Assembly (NCBI GenBank): GCA_015487695.1
Contig: WFPF01000021.1
Span: forward strand, 1-64,000
DNA from: Chitinophagales bacterium
Lineage (GTDB): Bacteria > Bacteroidota > Bacteroidia > Chitinophagales > S012-47
Reading direction: 5' to 3'
DNA length: 64,000 nucleotides
Of the stretch, positions 28,400 to 37,731 are shown one piece after another (the stretch's first letter is position 1; the number at the start of each line of letters is the position of its first letter). The notes under the pieces were generated by a model. That model worked only from the letters and a program-made list of their open reading frames with translations, searched no databases and was not told the DNA's origin. The position numbers and the translations under genes are program-made.

Positions 28400-30169
28400 C
28401 TAGTTCATCAAGGGCAGTGTCATTATTTCCGTTAAGCGGTATACCGGATAGCGCTGATGACTCTTTTCGTAGTAGGGCGAATGCGTATAAATAAACTGCA
28501 ACTGTTTCCGCTTGCTCCGGGCAAACTCTTCATCCTGCGCTTTTTTCTCTTCAAAACGCAAGCGCAACACTTCATCCTTTCTGAGAATTTCTTCGGCACT
28601 GATATCAAATACATAATCGCTGAAATATTCTTTCTGCATCAGTATTTCATCGAAAAAATTCCAGCGAAACCAGGAATCCACGGCCCGGGGTTCGAGCATC
28701 TCCACAATATAGCGGTTGCTCTCCTGGTCGGGAAAGACCACATAGTCGCCCATATAAACCGGTATTTCCTGCACTTCTTCTTCTACCCTCAGGTCGGTGT
28801 GGGCATAATGCCCCTCCCATGGAAAGTCAAGCGTTTTTACATCCCTGATATAATAGCAGTGCAGAGAGAGTACCGTATCCTTGTCCATTCGGTAAAGCTT
28901 CACTCCGTTCATTTTTAAGCGTTCCACGGGCTCGCGCCAGGCTTGCGGAATTATATAGGCTACGGGTTTGCGTACAGAATCTGTGGCACGGTAGCTGTCA
29001 TAATAGCGAACAGGCCGGGTAAAGGGTTTGCTTTGATCATAATAGAGCTGCATCAGGCCGGTCACACGGCTCTTTCTGTAGCTCGCTTCGTATCCTTTGA
29101 AATCAATCATCCGGTAGTGCAGTGTATCCGGTTCCCAGTTCAGGTCAAACTGTTCCTGCCGGCTGACTTCCCGGTCGGCTTCTTTTTTCCGGGCGATAAT
29201 TTCCTCCGCATCTTTGTTTGCCTCTTCGGTAATGGCCCGGATCAGTGCATACGTTCCCCGCACTCTCTCCTCAAAACTTTTCAGCATGTGGGCTTCGGAA
29301 ACAAAGCCGATGGTATTGAACAGTGCCGTGTATCCCGTAGAATAACGGGGTGTTTCGATAAATGCCCGTATTCCGCTCTCAGGTGTGCGCTTCACGGAAA
29401 AAACGTAGGGTGTCATCTCAAAACCTTTCTCCTTCATCGATTTGTAAAGGGCAGGCTCCAGGTCATTGCTCAGATATTCAGCCAATACAGGATGAAGCTT
29501 GTCTTTCTGTGTGGAGATGAGAGTCATCACATACTGATAGTCGGCTCCGTCAGATGTGTGTGTATCCAGGAAGAGCTCCGGCTTCCAGCTTTGATACATA
29601 CGAATGAAGGCATGGGTATTCAGGGCTTCGGCTTTCGCAAAATCACGATTCAGATCCAGATTGCGCGCATTGCCTCTGAATCCCTGTTGCACCGGCCCCT
29701 GCTGATTGGCTCTTGTGCAGCAGCTTCGGTTCAGCGAGCCGCCCACATTGTAAATCGGAATAATGCAAAACACCACGTTCTCCAGCAAATCATCGTCCAG
29801 ACGGCCTGTCACCAGATCCCTGACCAGCATCATCGAGGCGTCCACACCGCATGACTCGCCCGGGTGAATGGCATTCATGATCATAAACACCAGTTTCCCG
29901 TTCTTCCTGGCTTCTGCCGGACTGAAGTATCCGTCTTTCGAAAGTACGACCAGTCTGATGGGCTTGCCGATATCCGCCTCGCCATATTGCAGCACTTTGA
30001 TCTTTCCCGGATAGACTTCGGACAGCCTTCTGTAAAAGTCGTTGCTTTGCCGGTAGCTTGCCGATTCTTTCCTGCCGCTTTCTTCAAATGGAGTCAGCCA
30101 GCCGCTCTGGGCCGGAAGCAAATAGGAAATAAAGAAAAAGAAGAGAGCCGCTACAAGTCTATGCTTCAT
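28400..30169 (-). CDS. M14 family zinc carboxypeptidase-like protein
   Basis: Zinc ligand region AIHPGESCG, then NLDLNRDFAKAE and LFLDTHTSDGADYQY. Confidence 0.85.
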   Translation of the reverse strand: MKHRLVAALFFFFISYLLPAQSGWLTPFEESGRKESASYRQSNDFYRRLSEVYPGKIKVLQYGEADIGKPIRLVVLSKDGYFSPAEARKNGKLVFMIMNAIHPGESCGVDASMMLVRDLVTGRLDDDLLENVVFCIIPIYNVGGSLNRSCCTRANQQGPVQQGFRGNARNLDLNRDFAKAEALNTHAFIRMYQSWKPELFLDTHTSDGADYQYVMTLISTQKDKLHPVLAEYLSNDLEPALYKSMKEKGFEMTPYVFSVKRTPESGIRAFIETPRYSTGYTALFNTIGFVSEAHMLKSFEERVRGTYALIRAITEEANKDAEEIIARKKEADREVSRQEQFDLNWEPDTLHYRMIDFKGYEASYRKSRVTGLMQLYYDQSKPFTRPVRYYDSYRATDSVRKPVAYIIPQAWREPVERLKMNGVKLYRMDKDTVLSLHCYYIRDVKTLDFPWEGHYAHTDLRVEEEVQEIPVYMGDYVVFPDQESNRYIVEMLEPRAVDSWFRWNFFDEILMQKEYFSDYVFDISAEEILRKDEVLRLRFEEKKAQDEEFARSKRKQLQFIYTHSPYYEKSHQRYPVYRLTEIMTLPLMN

Positions 30170-30513
30170 GAATTCAGTTTTTTATTGCTTTTATGCCGGG
30201 TTCCGTCCCGCGTTGTCTTTTTCAGCAGATTTTTTTCGATGGCTTCGCTGAGGTTCACCCCGGTCTGATTGGCAAGGCATATTAAGACAAACAATACATC
30301 GGCCAGTTCATCAGCCAGCTCCGCTTCTTCTTCGCTTTCTTTAAATGACTGCTCCCCATATTTGCGCGCAATGATCCGGGCCACCTCGCCCACCTCTTCG
30401 CTGAGTATGGCCATGTTCGTGAGTTCATCAAAATATCGAACCCCGTGGGCTTTGATCCAGTCATCTACCTTTTTTTGTAATTCCTCAACGGTCATTTTCG
30501 AGCCTTTTTTCAA
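30166..30513 (-). CDS. MazG-like nucleotide pyrophosphohydrolase
   Basis: EEVGEVAR and EEAELADELADVLFVLICLANQTGVNL (EExxE...ExxD). Confidence 0.88.
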   Translation of the reverse strand: MKKGSKMTVEELQKKVDDWIKAHGVRYFDELTNMAILSEEVGEVARIIARKYGEQSFKESEEEAELADELADVLFVLICLANQTGVNLSEAIEKNLLKKTTRDGTRHKSNKKLNS

Positions 30514-31066
30514 TCCTGATCAATTTTTTCTGCAAAAGCGTATCAACGGGATTGTCTATTGTTTGCTTTAATATTTCCCTGTATTCTTCGTGGTCGCGGT
30601 ATTTGTTGAATGAATGGAAAAGCAGATCGAAGGGGGTCAGTTGCAGAATGAGGAAAATGACCGGATACACCAGGAGTCGTGCGTACAAGGGAGACAATTG
30701 CCTTCGGATCGAACGGTCATTCTTTTTGATCATCACGCGGTAGAGCAGAAGGATCATCATCACAGCGGTTCCAAAAGAAAAACCCAGCATGAGCAGATTC
30801 CCGCCATTGGGCCAGAAACGAAAGGTGTAAATCACACCTACCAGTCCGACAGATATGATCCAAAGACCAAAGAAATAAAGCATGCGCATGCTTCGAGTAA
30901 CCTGCTTGTTGAACAAAACCAGCGTTCCGGAAAGAAGATAATAGAGCGCCAGAGCCGAGCACGAGAGCACCAGCAGGCGTTCGGCCATTTCGACCTGAAA
31001 ATACTGAAGCCCGATGCTGAGCAGGGCAAAAACAATTAAACCGGGTTCCATCCAGTTTTTTTTCAT
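30485..31066 (-). CDS. Hypothetical membrane protein
   Basis: At least four hydrophobic segments; embedded in the dtd/mazG operon. Confidence 0.6.
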   Translation of the reverse strand: MKKNWMEPGLIVFALLSIGLQYFQVEMAERLLVLSCSALALYYLLSGTLVLFNKQVTRSMRMLYFFGLWIISVGLVGVIYTFRFWPNGGNLLMLGFSFGTAVMMILLLYRVMIKKNDRSIRRQLSPLYARLLVYPVIFLILQLTPFDLLFHSFNKYRDHEEYREILKQTIDNPVDTLLQKKLIRIEKRLENDR

Positions 31067-31518
31067 TCCTTATTTTTTGTGTCAATTACAATCGTCACCG
31101 GCCCGTCATTGAGCAGTTCTATTTGCATATACGCGCCAAATTTTCCGCTTTCTATCTCCCTGCCCAGTTCTTCCGACAGCGCCCTGATCATACTTTCATA
31201 AAGGGGCTCGGCCCTGCCGGGCGAAGCCGCCCGGATGAAGGAGGGCCTGTTTCCTTTTTTGGTGGAGGCATGCAGCGTAAATTGACTTACCAGCAATATA
31301 TTGCCTGCTTCCAGGTCTTTTACCGATACATTCATAATTCCCTTTTCATCCGCAAAAATTCTGAGTGCCGCGGCTTTGCGGGCAAGCCACTTTACATCTT
31401 CCTGCTCATCGGCCTCTTCAATGCCCAGCAACATGAGCAATCCGGGTCCTATTTCACCAAGTGTCTTTCCCTCGCTGCTCACACGTGCAAAACGCACCCT
31501 TTGAATGACCGCTCTCAT
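31063..31518 (-). CDS. dtd: D-aminoacyl-tRNA deacylase
   Basis: MRAVIQRVRFARVSSEGK, LLVSQFTLHASTKKGNRPSFIRAA and GKFGAYMQIELLNDGPVTIVID. Confidence 0.97.
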   Translation of the reverse strand: MRAVIQRVRFARVSSEGKTLGEIGPGLLMLLGIEEADEQEDVKWLARKAAALRIFADEKGIMNVSVKDLEAGNILLVSQFTLHASTKKGNRPSFIRAASPGRAEPLYESMIRALSEELGREIESGKFGAYMQIELLNDGPVTIVIDTKNKE

Positions 31519-31519
31519 T

Positions 31520-32449
31520 TTACCATTTTTTCAATTCCTGCAGATCAAAAACTATGTGAAGGTAATTTTCATACCGCGAAAATGCGATCTCCCCTGCCTG
31601 AACGGCTTCAATCACTGCGCATCCCGGTTCGTTGATGTGAATGCAGTTGCTAAAACGGCATTCGTGCATCCGTGCTTTCATTTCCGGAAAATAGCCGGCC
31701 ACTTCTCCGGGCTCCAGATCGGCTATGGTCATCTCCTTCACACCCGGAGTGTCTATCACGTATCCTCCTTCTTTTATTTCAAACATCTCGGCAAAGGTCG
31801 TAGTGTGCTTCCCCTTGCCCGTCTGCCTGGAAATATCTCCCGTCTTCAGTTCGAAATATGGATACATGGCATTGATCAGCGTAGATTTGCCAACTCCGGA
31901 ATGTCCGGCCAGCAGAGACGTGTTGCCCTGCAGCACGCTTTTAAGTGCTTCCAGGCCTTCCCCCTTTGTCGCACTCACGAGCATGCAGGGATACCCCAAG
32001 GGCTCGTAAATCCCCTTGAGCATCTCATAGCGCTCCATGTCTTCGCTGCCGTACAAATCCTTTTTATTGAAAACCAGCACTGCCGGCACGTGATAGGCTT
32101 CACAGGAAACGAGAAAGCGATCCAGAAAACCCGGCTTCACATTCGGAAAACGGATGGTCGCCACCAAAATCGCCCGGTCGAGATTTGCTGCAATAATATG
32201 CCGGCCGTGCCGCATACGGGTTGACATGCGCAGCAGATAATTTTCTCTGGGATATATCTTGCTGATTATTCCTGTCTTTTGATCCGGCTCGATTTCCACC
32301 TCCACGCGGTCGCCTACTGCTATGGGATTGGTAAAGCGCTCCCTGTCCTGTTTGAATTTCCCCTTCAGGCGACAGTTCACCCGCTGACCGTCATCTTCCA
32401 GTTTGACGGTATACCAACTTCCTGTCGATCGCATGACCAGTCCTTTCAA
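31520..32449 (-). CDS. rsgA: Ribosome small subunit-dependent GTPase A
   Basis: Circularly permuted GTPase: NKKDL, GHSGVGKSTLIN, DTPG; C-terminal zinc motif CRFSNCIHINEPGCAV. Confidence 0.97.
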   Translation of the reverse strand: MKGLVMRSTGSWYTVKLEDDGQRVNCRLKGKFKQDRERFTNPIAVGDRVEVEIEPDQKTGIISKIYPRENYLLRMSTRMRHGRHIIAANLDRAILVATIRFPNVKPGFLDRFLVSCEAYHVPAVLVFNKKDLYGSEDMERYEMLKGIYEPLGYPCMLVSATKGEGLEALKSVLQGNTSLLAGHSGVGKSTLINAMYPYFELKTGDISRQTGKGKHTTTFAEMFEIKEGGYVIDTPGVKEMTIADLEPGEVAGYFPEMKARMHECRFSNCIHINEPGCAVIEAVQAGEIAFSRYENYLHIVFDLQELKKW

Positions 32450-33225
32450 AGCTTTTCTTTCATTTTTGTCCGGGGTTTCCCCGGGATTGATTTCAGAGCC
32501 TTCTTCAGTTCAGGCATCAGTTGCGGGTCGTTTTCAATGGCATTGCCCACGACTATGATATCGGCCCCGGCCGATGCAATCTGCCGGGCAAGAGCTGCGC
32601 TGCGAATGCCGCCTCCGATGAGCAGGGGATTCTTCGTTTTTTTACTCAATTCGCGAATCATGGAAAAGGGAACATGATGCTCGGCACCACTGCCTGCATC
32701 AAGATAGGTGAGCGACATCCCCATAAACTCACCGGCCCAGGCCGTGGACAAGGCGAGGTCGTTTTTCGCAGCCGGAATGGGCAGACTCTGTGACATATAA
32801 TGTGCAGTGGTCAGATTGCCGCTTTCTATCAGCATATAGGCCGTAGAGATCACTTCAAGTGCACTCTCCTTCAGAAGCGGAGCAGCCTCTACCTGCCTTC
32901 CGATGAGCAAGTCGGGATTGCGGCCTGAAATAAGGGAAAGGAAAAGCAGGGCATCGGCAGCGGGAGCTATTTTTGAGCCCGGCCCGGGGAAAAGGATCAC
33001 CGGTACAGAAGTGCAAGCCTTGAGTTCTTCCACCGTTTCATTCAGGCGCATGGCCGAAAGGTGACTGCCACCCACAAAAAAATAATCGGGCAAAGCCAGC
33101 GGCTCGCTTTTCAGATATTCCAAAAAGACGTCCACATCAAACTTATCCGGATCGATGAGCACAGCCAGGCTTTTCAGACCCTGCGCTTTTTTCTTCTTTA
33201 TGTTTTCAAGTATGTTTCCGGGCAT
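32446..33225 (-). CDS. Geranylgeranylglyceryl/heptaprenylglyceryl phosphate synthase
   Basis: LAVLIDPDKFD, YFFVGGSHLS, VPVILFPGPGSKI, YLDAGSGAEHHVP and LLIGGGIRSAALARQIASAGADIIVVGNAIE. Confidence 0.93.
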   Translation of the reverse strand: MPGNILENIKKKKAQGLKSLAVLIDPDKFDVDVFLEYLKSEPLALPDYFFVGGSHLSAMRLNETVEELKACTSVPVILFPGPGSKIAPAADALLFLSLISGRNPDLLIGRQVEAAPLLKESALEVISTAYMLIESGNLTTAHYMSQSLPIPAAKNDLALSTAWAGEFMGMSLTYLDAGSGAEHHVPFSMIRELSKKTKNPLLIGGGIRSAALARQIASAGADIIVVGNAIENDPQLMPELKKALKSIPGKPRTKMKEKL

Positions 33226-33306
33226 GACAAATTCTTGAGAGGCAAATATAATTGATTCCGGGGCTGAATAAGCGGCCCGGGAGGAAGTGCCAGCCTGCTA
33301 CAACGG

Positions 33307-34068
33307 TCAGATCACCCTGACGGCCTCTGCCGGTATCCATCCCTGCTTATCGTCACTCAGTTGTATCCGGTACCACTGTCCGGCCGCATCGAGCACTTTC
33401 ACTTTGCTGCCTTCGTGAATGATAAACAAATCGGTAGCTGAGCGGCCCGGTTCACTTTTTACGTATGCATTGGGGGCAAAGACGATGGCCTCCCGGCTGT
33501 TTTTGTTGATCCGGTAGTTTTCAATATTGAGGAAAAAAACCAAAAGGGTCAGAAAGAGAAAAAACAAGGCAGAGAAGAAGGCAAAGACGCGTATCCTTCG
33601 CCTGCCTGAAAAGAGATACGGCACAGCCAGAAAAAAAGCAATCCAAATCAACACGGTGGAAATCAGGGCCCATTGATCGGCCGAGCGGCTCCGCAGCAGA
33701 TCGCGCCACCATACACTGATCACACTCCGTTTCGGAGCTTCCATCTTATCCACAGTCCGCAGGCGGGCAAGCTGAAGGTTAAATCGCGCATCTTCAAATC
33801 GCGGATTCAGTTTCAGGGCTTTTTCATAGTTGTAGATGGCCGGGGCAATTTCACCGAGGCGGTAGTGGGCATTCCCCGCATTGAAGTAAAGCTCCGCGGA
33901 TTCATACCCGAGGTGCAGAACGGAGTCGTAATAAACGGCTGCCGAATCAAAGGCCCCCGACTGATAGTAGGCATTTGCTTTTTCGAAAAGCTGCCCGGGA
34001 TTTCCGGCCCAGACCAGCCCGCTACCCGCAAGCCAAAACAGAATGAGTATTAAGATGCTTTTTTTCAT
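33307..34068 (-). CDS. BatE-like TPR/SH3-domain protein
   Basis: TPR units (AELYFNAGNAHYRLGEIAPAIYNYEKALKLNP), TM helices, C-terminal SH3-like domain; last gene of the Bat operon. Confidence 0.85.
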   Translation of the reverse strand: MKKSILILILFWLAGSGLVWAGNPGQLFEKANAYYQSGAFDSAAVYYDSVLHLGYESAELYFNAGNAHYRLGEIAPAIYNYEKALKLNPRFEDARFNLQLARLRTVDKMEAPKRSVISVWWRDLLRSRSADQWALISTVLIWIAFFLAVPYLFSGRRRIRVFAFFSALFFLFLTLLVFFLNIENYRINKNSREAIVFAPNAYVKSEPGRSATDLFIIHEGSKVKVLDAAGQWYRIQLSDDKQGWIPAEAVRVI

Positions 34069-35819
34069 ACTTGCAACTCCTTTTCAAATCGATTAATCCA
34101 CGAACGGGCCCTTTCGAGCATTTCGCTGCGCGACAATCCCGCCTGCGATGGAGCATACACGGCTGCGCGGCAATTGTCCAGAAGTGTTTCCAGTTCTTCG
34201 GCCCTCAGCGGATCGATGCCGAGGCTTTCAAACTTCCTGCGAATTCCCTCCTGTGTCTGCTCCGAGCGATCGAGGTGGATGCGCTCACCGAGATAATCCC
34301 AAAGGATATTGGGTATGGCTTCAAAATAGTCTTTGTCGCTCAGCTCTTCTCCGGCCAGGCTGTTCAGTTTCTTCAGCGCCTTGCGGGCTGCTTTTTTCTG
34401 ACGTATCTGCTCGGCACTGCCGGCTGCCTTCATTCTTTGCCTGCGAATCAAAAGAAGCAGGATAAAAAGCAGGACCGGAGCCAGCATGAGGGCATAATAG
34501 CGGGGGGAGGCAAAATAAGAGAGTCCGCTGCGCTTCAGTTTGGTTTCGGTATGTATGTAGCGTATGTCCTGATCGAGCAATTCTATATCTTCCTTCGAGA
34601 GTCCGCTGATGGCATTTTTTCCGCCCGGACTGCTTTGGGCCTCTCCGCTTACCCGTATCTCATAAGAGCGGGTATGCGCCTTTTTGTATTCACCCGTGGC
34701 CGGATCAAACCAGGCAAATGTCAAAGAGTCCAGTTTGTACGTACCTCTTTGCCTCGGTACCAGTAGGTATTCATAGCTTTTCGTTCCGCTCAGTACATCA
34801 CCCCGGGTGCTTATGCGCTCGTTTATCTTTGGATCATACACCTCAAAATCATCGGGCAGACGGGGCTCGGGCAGATCGATGAGCTGAATATTGCCCGTAC
34901 CGCTGATTTTCACCCTGAGCGTGAGCGGTTCATTTACCGCTGCCTCATCCGAACTCAGGGTGGATTCAATTCTGAAGTTTCCCACGGCTCCGTTGAACTC
35001 GGGAGGCGCTCCTGCGGGCAGTTCTTTCACTTTCAGTTTTACGGCATTGCTCGTAAGCTTTATTCTCCGCGTATCGAAAAAACCGTATTGCACATCCACC
35101 GTCATCCGGGCGGGGTCAATCACCAGTTCCCCGCTTTTTTGCGGGAAGAGAATCAATTTTCGGACTACCGCAGTGCGATAATTGACCCCATTGATGTTCT
35201 GAGTTTTGACCTCGGGTTTTTTTATCTCTATATCCTTGCTCCAAAAGCCGTTCAGCTTGCTGGCCGGCATCTCATAATTGCTGATCCCCGATCGGAAGTA
35301 GAGGGTGTAATACAAAACCAACTGCTCGCCCCGGTATACTTCTTTTTTGCTCAGATGCGCCCGCAAAAAAATATCTTTTTTGGGAAAGCCGCTCACATCG
35401 GCCCCGCCCGGTGCTTTTCGCTTCGGCAGGGTACCTGATTTCACCACTTTTATGTGAATGGGCCGGGTACTGAGTGTTCCGTTCCCGCTTCGGAGCTCAG
35501 CCGCCTCAATGACCTTGTCGCCTGTTCCGGAAGGACGAATCAGATATGTGATTTTCAGTGTTTTCTTTATTTCCTGGCGACCGTTGACAATCTGCACGCT
35601 CATTTGTGAAGAACGGCTGCTGCTGATTACCTGAAAGTCGCTGAATGCGGGCGGAGTAAGGTTTCGTTCTTCTCCGTTTTCGATTGTAATTGTGTAGCGC
35701 AGCAGCTCCCCCTCTTCAATGGTGTTTTTGTTCACCTCCGCACGCAGGTCGGCCTGCTGGGCACTTGCAGAGCCCAGACTTATCATCAGTAATACAACGG
35801 CCAAAATACTCCTCATCAC
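34065..35819 (-). CDS. BatD family protein (aerotolerance-associated)
   Basis: LRAEVNKNTIEEGELLRYTITIENG; BatD-type domains, TM segment; position in the operon. Confidence 0.88.
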   Translation of the reverse strand: MMRSILAVVLLMISLGSASAQQADLRAEVNKNTIEEGELLRYTITIENGEERNLTPPAFSDFQVISSSRSSQMSVQIVNGRQEIKKTLKITYLIRPSGTGDKVIEAAELRSGNGTLSTRPIHIKVVKSGTLPKRKAPGGADVSGFPKKDIFLRAHLSKKEVYRGEQLVLYYTLYFRSGISNYEMPASKLNGFWSKDIEIKKPEVKTQNINGVNYRTAVVRKLILFPQKSGELVIDPARMTVDVQYGFFDTRRIKLTSNAVKLKVKELPAGAPPEFNGAVGNFRIESTLSSDEAAVNEPLTLRVKISGTGNIQLIDLPEPRLPDDFEVYDPKINERISTRGDVLSGTKSYEYLLVPRQRGTYKLDSLTFAWFDPATGEYKKAHTRSYEIRVSGEAQSSPGGKNAISGLSKEDIELLDQDIRYIHTETKLKRSGLSYFASPRYYALMLAPVLLFILLLLIRRQRMKAAGSAEQIRQKKAARKALKKLNSLAGEELSDKDYFEAIPNILWDYLGERIHLDRSEQTQEGIRRKFESLGIDPLRAEELETLLDNCRAAVYAPSQAGLSRSEMLERARSWINRFEKELQV

Positions 35820-36676
35820 CAGTCCTTTTCGCTTTTTCTTTTCCGGGTTCTTCCCGCTTTTTTCCGCAACATTTCTTCCTGGATTTTTCCCTCCTGCCTT
35901 TCCAGCGCTTTCAACAGTCTTTCGGCTTGTTTCGGATCTATCTGCACGGGCTGCCGCTGACCTTCCTCTTTTTCCTGCTGCGATTGCCCTTTCTCATTCC
36001 CTCCCGATTCTTGCTCTTTCTTCTCTCCCTGATTGCTTTCCTTCTGTTTTTGTTCTTCCTGATTCTGCTTGTCTTTTTGCTCCTGATTTTCTTTGTCCTG
36101 CTGCGACTTGTTTTTTTGGTTCTCTTGATCTTTGTTTTCCTGATTCTTTTCCTTCTGATCCTGTTTTTGATCCTGCTTCTGATCCTCTTTTTGATCCTGT
36201 TTTTGCTGATTCTTCTTATTTTCCTGTTCCTGCTTCTGCTGTTCTTCCTTCTTCAATTTGCTGATGGCGTACGCCAGATTGTAACGTGTATCCTCGTCAT
36301 CCGGCCTGAGCTTCAGTGCTTCTTTATAGGCTTTTACGGCCTCCCTGTACTGATCCTGTGCAAGATAAGTGTTGCCCAGATTGTGCCATGCACGGGCTTT
36401 GTCCGTTTTAGTGCGGGCAGCACTCAGTGCATTGAGATAAGCCTGTTCGGCTTCTTTCCATTTTTCGGATTCATAGTATACATTGCCCATGTTGAAATAT
36501 GCCGCATACTTATCTGTTTCCAACCCGGCCGCTTCTTCATAAAATGCCAGTGCTTCATCCGTTTTGCCCGCTTCCACGGCCCGGTTGCCCTCCCTGATGA
36601 GTTCGCGCGCATCCTGGGCCCTCAGCTGAAGGACTGCCAGAAATAGCAATAATATGAGCATCCCGTTTCGCATCAT
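35816..36676 (-). CDS. BatC-like TPR protein with long Q/K/E/N low-complexity tract
   Basis: TPR repeats (AYFNMGNVYYESEKWKEAEQAYLNAL...) followed by QKQDQKEDQKQDQKQDQKEKNQEN.... Confidence 0.85.
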   Translation of the reverse strand: MMRNGMLILLLFLAVLQLRAQDARELIREGNRAVEAGKTDEALAFYEEAAGLETDKYAAYFNMGNVYYESEKWKEAEQAYLNALSAARTKTDKARAWHNLGNTYLAQDQYREAVKAYKEALKLRPDDEDTRYNLAYAISKLKKEEQQKQEQENKKNQQKQDQKEDQKQDQKQDQKEKNQENKDQENQKNKSQQDKENQEQKDKQNQEEQKQKESNQGEKKEQESGGNEKGQSQQEKEEGQRQPVQIDPKQAERLLKALERQEGKIQEEMLRKKAGRTRKRKSEKDW

Positions 36677-37731
36677 TCAAACAAATTTAATTTTCTCCAC
36701 CATCTCGCCCTGCGTGGCGAAAGCAATAACTCAAACAAGAGAAAGATCAATCCCAGGGTAAGCGGAAACTGATAATATGAAACATAATTGTCGAGCGAAA
36801 CTTCCTCAAGTTCTTTCTTGTCCAGCGTATCGAGGCTTTTGAGCAAATCAGGCAGCGGGTTGTTGCTGCCGGCCAGCTGATAATAGTTGCCTCCGCCAAG
36901 AAGGGCAATTTCGCCCAGTATCTGCTCATTAAGCTTGCTTAAAATGATATTTCCATTTTCATCCTTCTTGTAGCCTCGCAGGTAGCCGCCCGAATAATCG
37001 GGAATGGGAGCCCCTTCAGCGGTACCCACTCCGATGGTGTAAATCACAATGCCCTCTTCTCTCGCACTTTTTACGGCTTCTTCCACATCCCCTTCATGAT
37101 CCTCACCATCGGTGATGATGATCAAAGCCTTATATCTTTTCTCGCCTTTTTCAAAGGCTTCGCGTGCAATGCGAATGGCATCGGCAATGGCTGTGCCCTG
37201 GGTAGGCACAATATCGGGACTCACCGAACGGAGAAATAGCTTGGCAGCACTGTGATCTACCGTCAGGGGCATCTGCAGGTAGGCATGGCCGGCAAATACG
37301 ATCAGCCCGACACGGTTGCCTTTCATCTTGTCAAGCATATTGCTCACAAACTGCCGTGCCCGCAGAAGTCTGCTCGGTGCCACATCTTCGGCCATCATGC
37401 TCTTCGATACGTCAATGGCTACCATCACATCGATGCCGCGTTTTTTTGCTTTTGTTTTCTCCTTGCCGATCAGCGGGTTGGCCAATGCCAAAATGAGAAA
37501 GACAAATGCCAGCATGGACAATGTCACTTTGAGCCAAAGCCGGCCTTTCGAAAATTCGGGTACCAGCTGACGAAGCAGCGGGACATCACCAAAAGTCTTC
37601 CAGTCGCGCTGCCGCAGATAAGATGCCAGCAGAAAGAGCAACAGCATCAGCGGCACGATGGCCAGCAGGCCCAGATACTCCATATGTTCAAATCTCAACT
37701 CTTCCATTAGCTCGTAAAGGTTCTGAACCAC
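36673..37731 (-). CDS. BatB-like VWA domain membrane protein
   Basis: MIDAS motif DVMVAIDVSKSMMAEDV; GTAIADAIRIA; IIITDGEDHEG. True start may be internal (MEYLGLLAIV). Confidence 0.92.
   Translation of the reverse strand: MVQNLYELMEELRFEHMEYLGLLAIVPLMLLLFLLASYLRQRDWKTFGDVPLLRQLVPEFSKGRLWLKVTLSMLAFVFLILALANPLIGKEKTKAKKRGIDVMVAIDVSKSMMAEDVAPSRLLRARQFVSNMLDKMKGNRVGLIVFAGHAYLQMPLTVDHSAAKLFLRSVSPDIVPTQGTAIADAIRIAREAFEKGEKRYKALIIITDGEDHEGDVEEAVKSAREEGIVIYTIGVGTAEGAPIPDYSGGYLRGYKKDENGNIILSKLNEQILGEIALLGGGNYYQLAGSNNPLPDLLKSLDTLDKKELEEVSLDNYVSYYQFPLTLGLIFLLFELLLSPRRARWWRKLNLFE

Noticed and set aside
28943-29854. 303-aa plus-strand ORF
   Set aside because: Antisense to the M14 peptidase gene, which carries recognisable zinc-site motifs.
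30166-31518. Defence-like island (MazG-like nucleotide hydrolase near membrane protein)
   Set aside because: Embedded in a housekeeping operon with dtd and rsgA; MazG-like proteins are common nucleotide-pool enzymes.
35690-36646. 318-aa plus-strand ORF, extremely Leu/Phe/Ile rich
   Set aside because: Antisense of the BatC Q/K/E tract (CTG/TTG/TTT complements); the BatC TPR frame is clearly the real gene.
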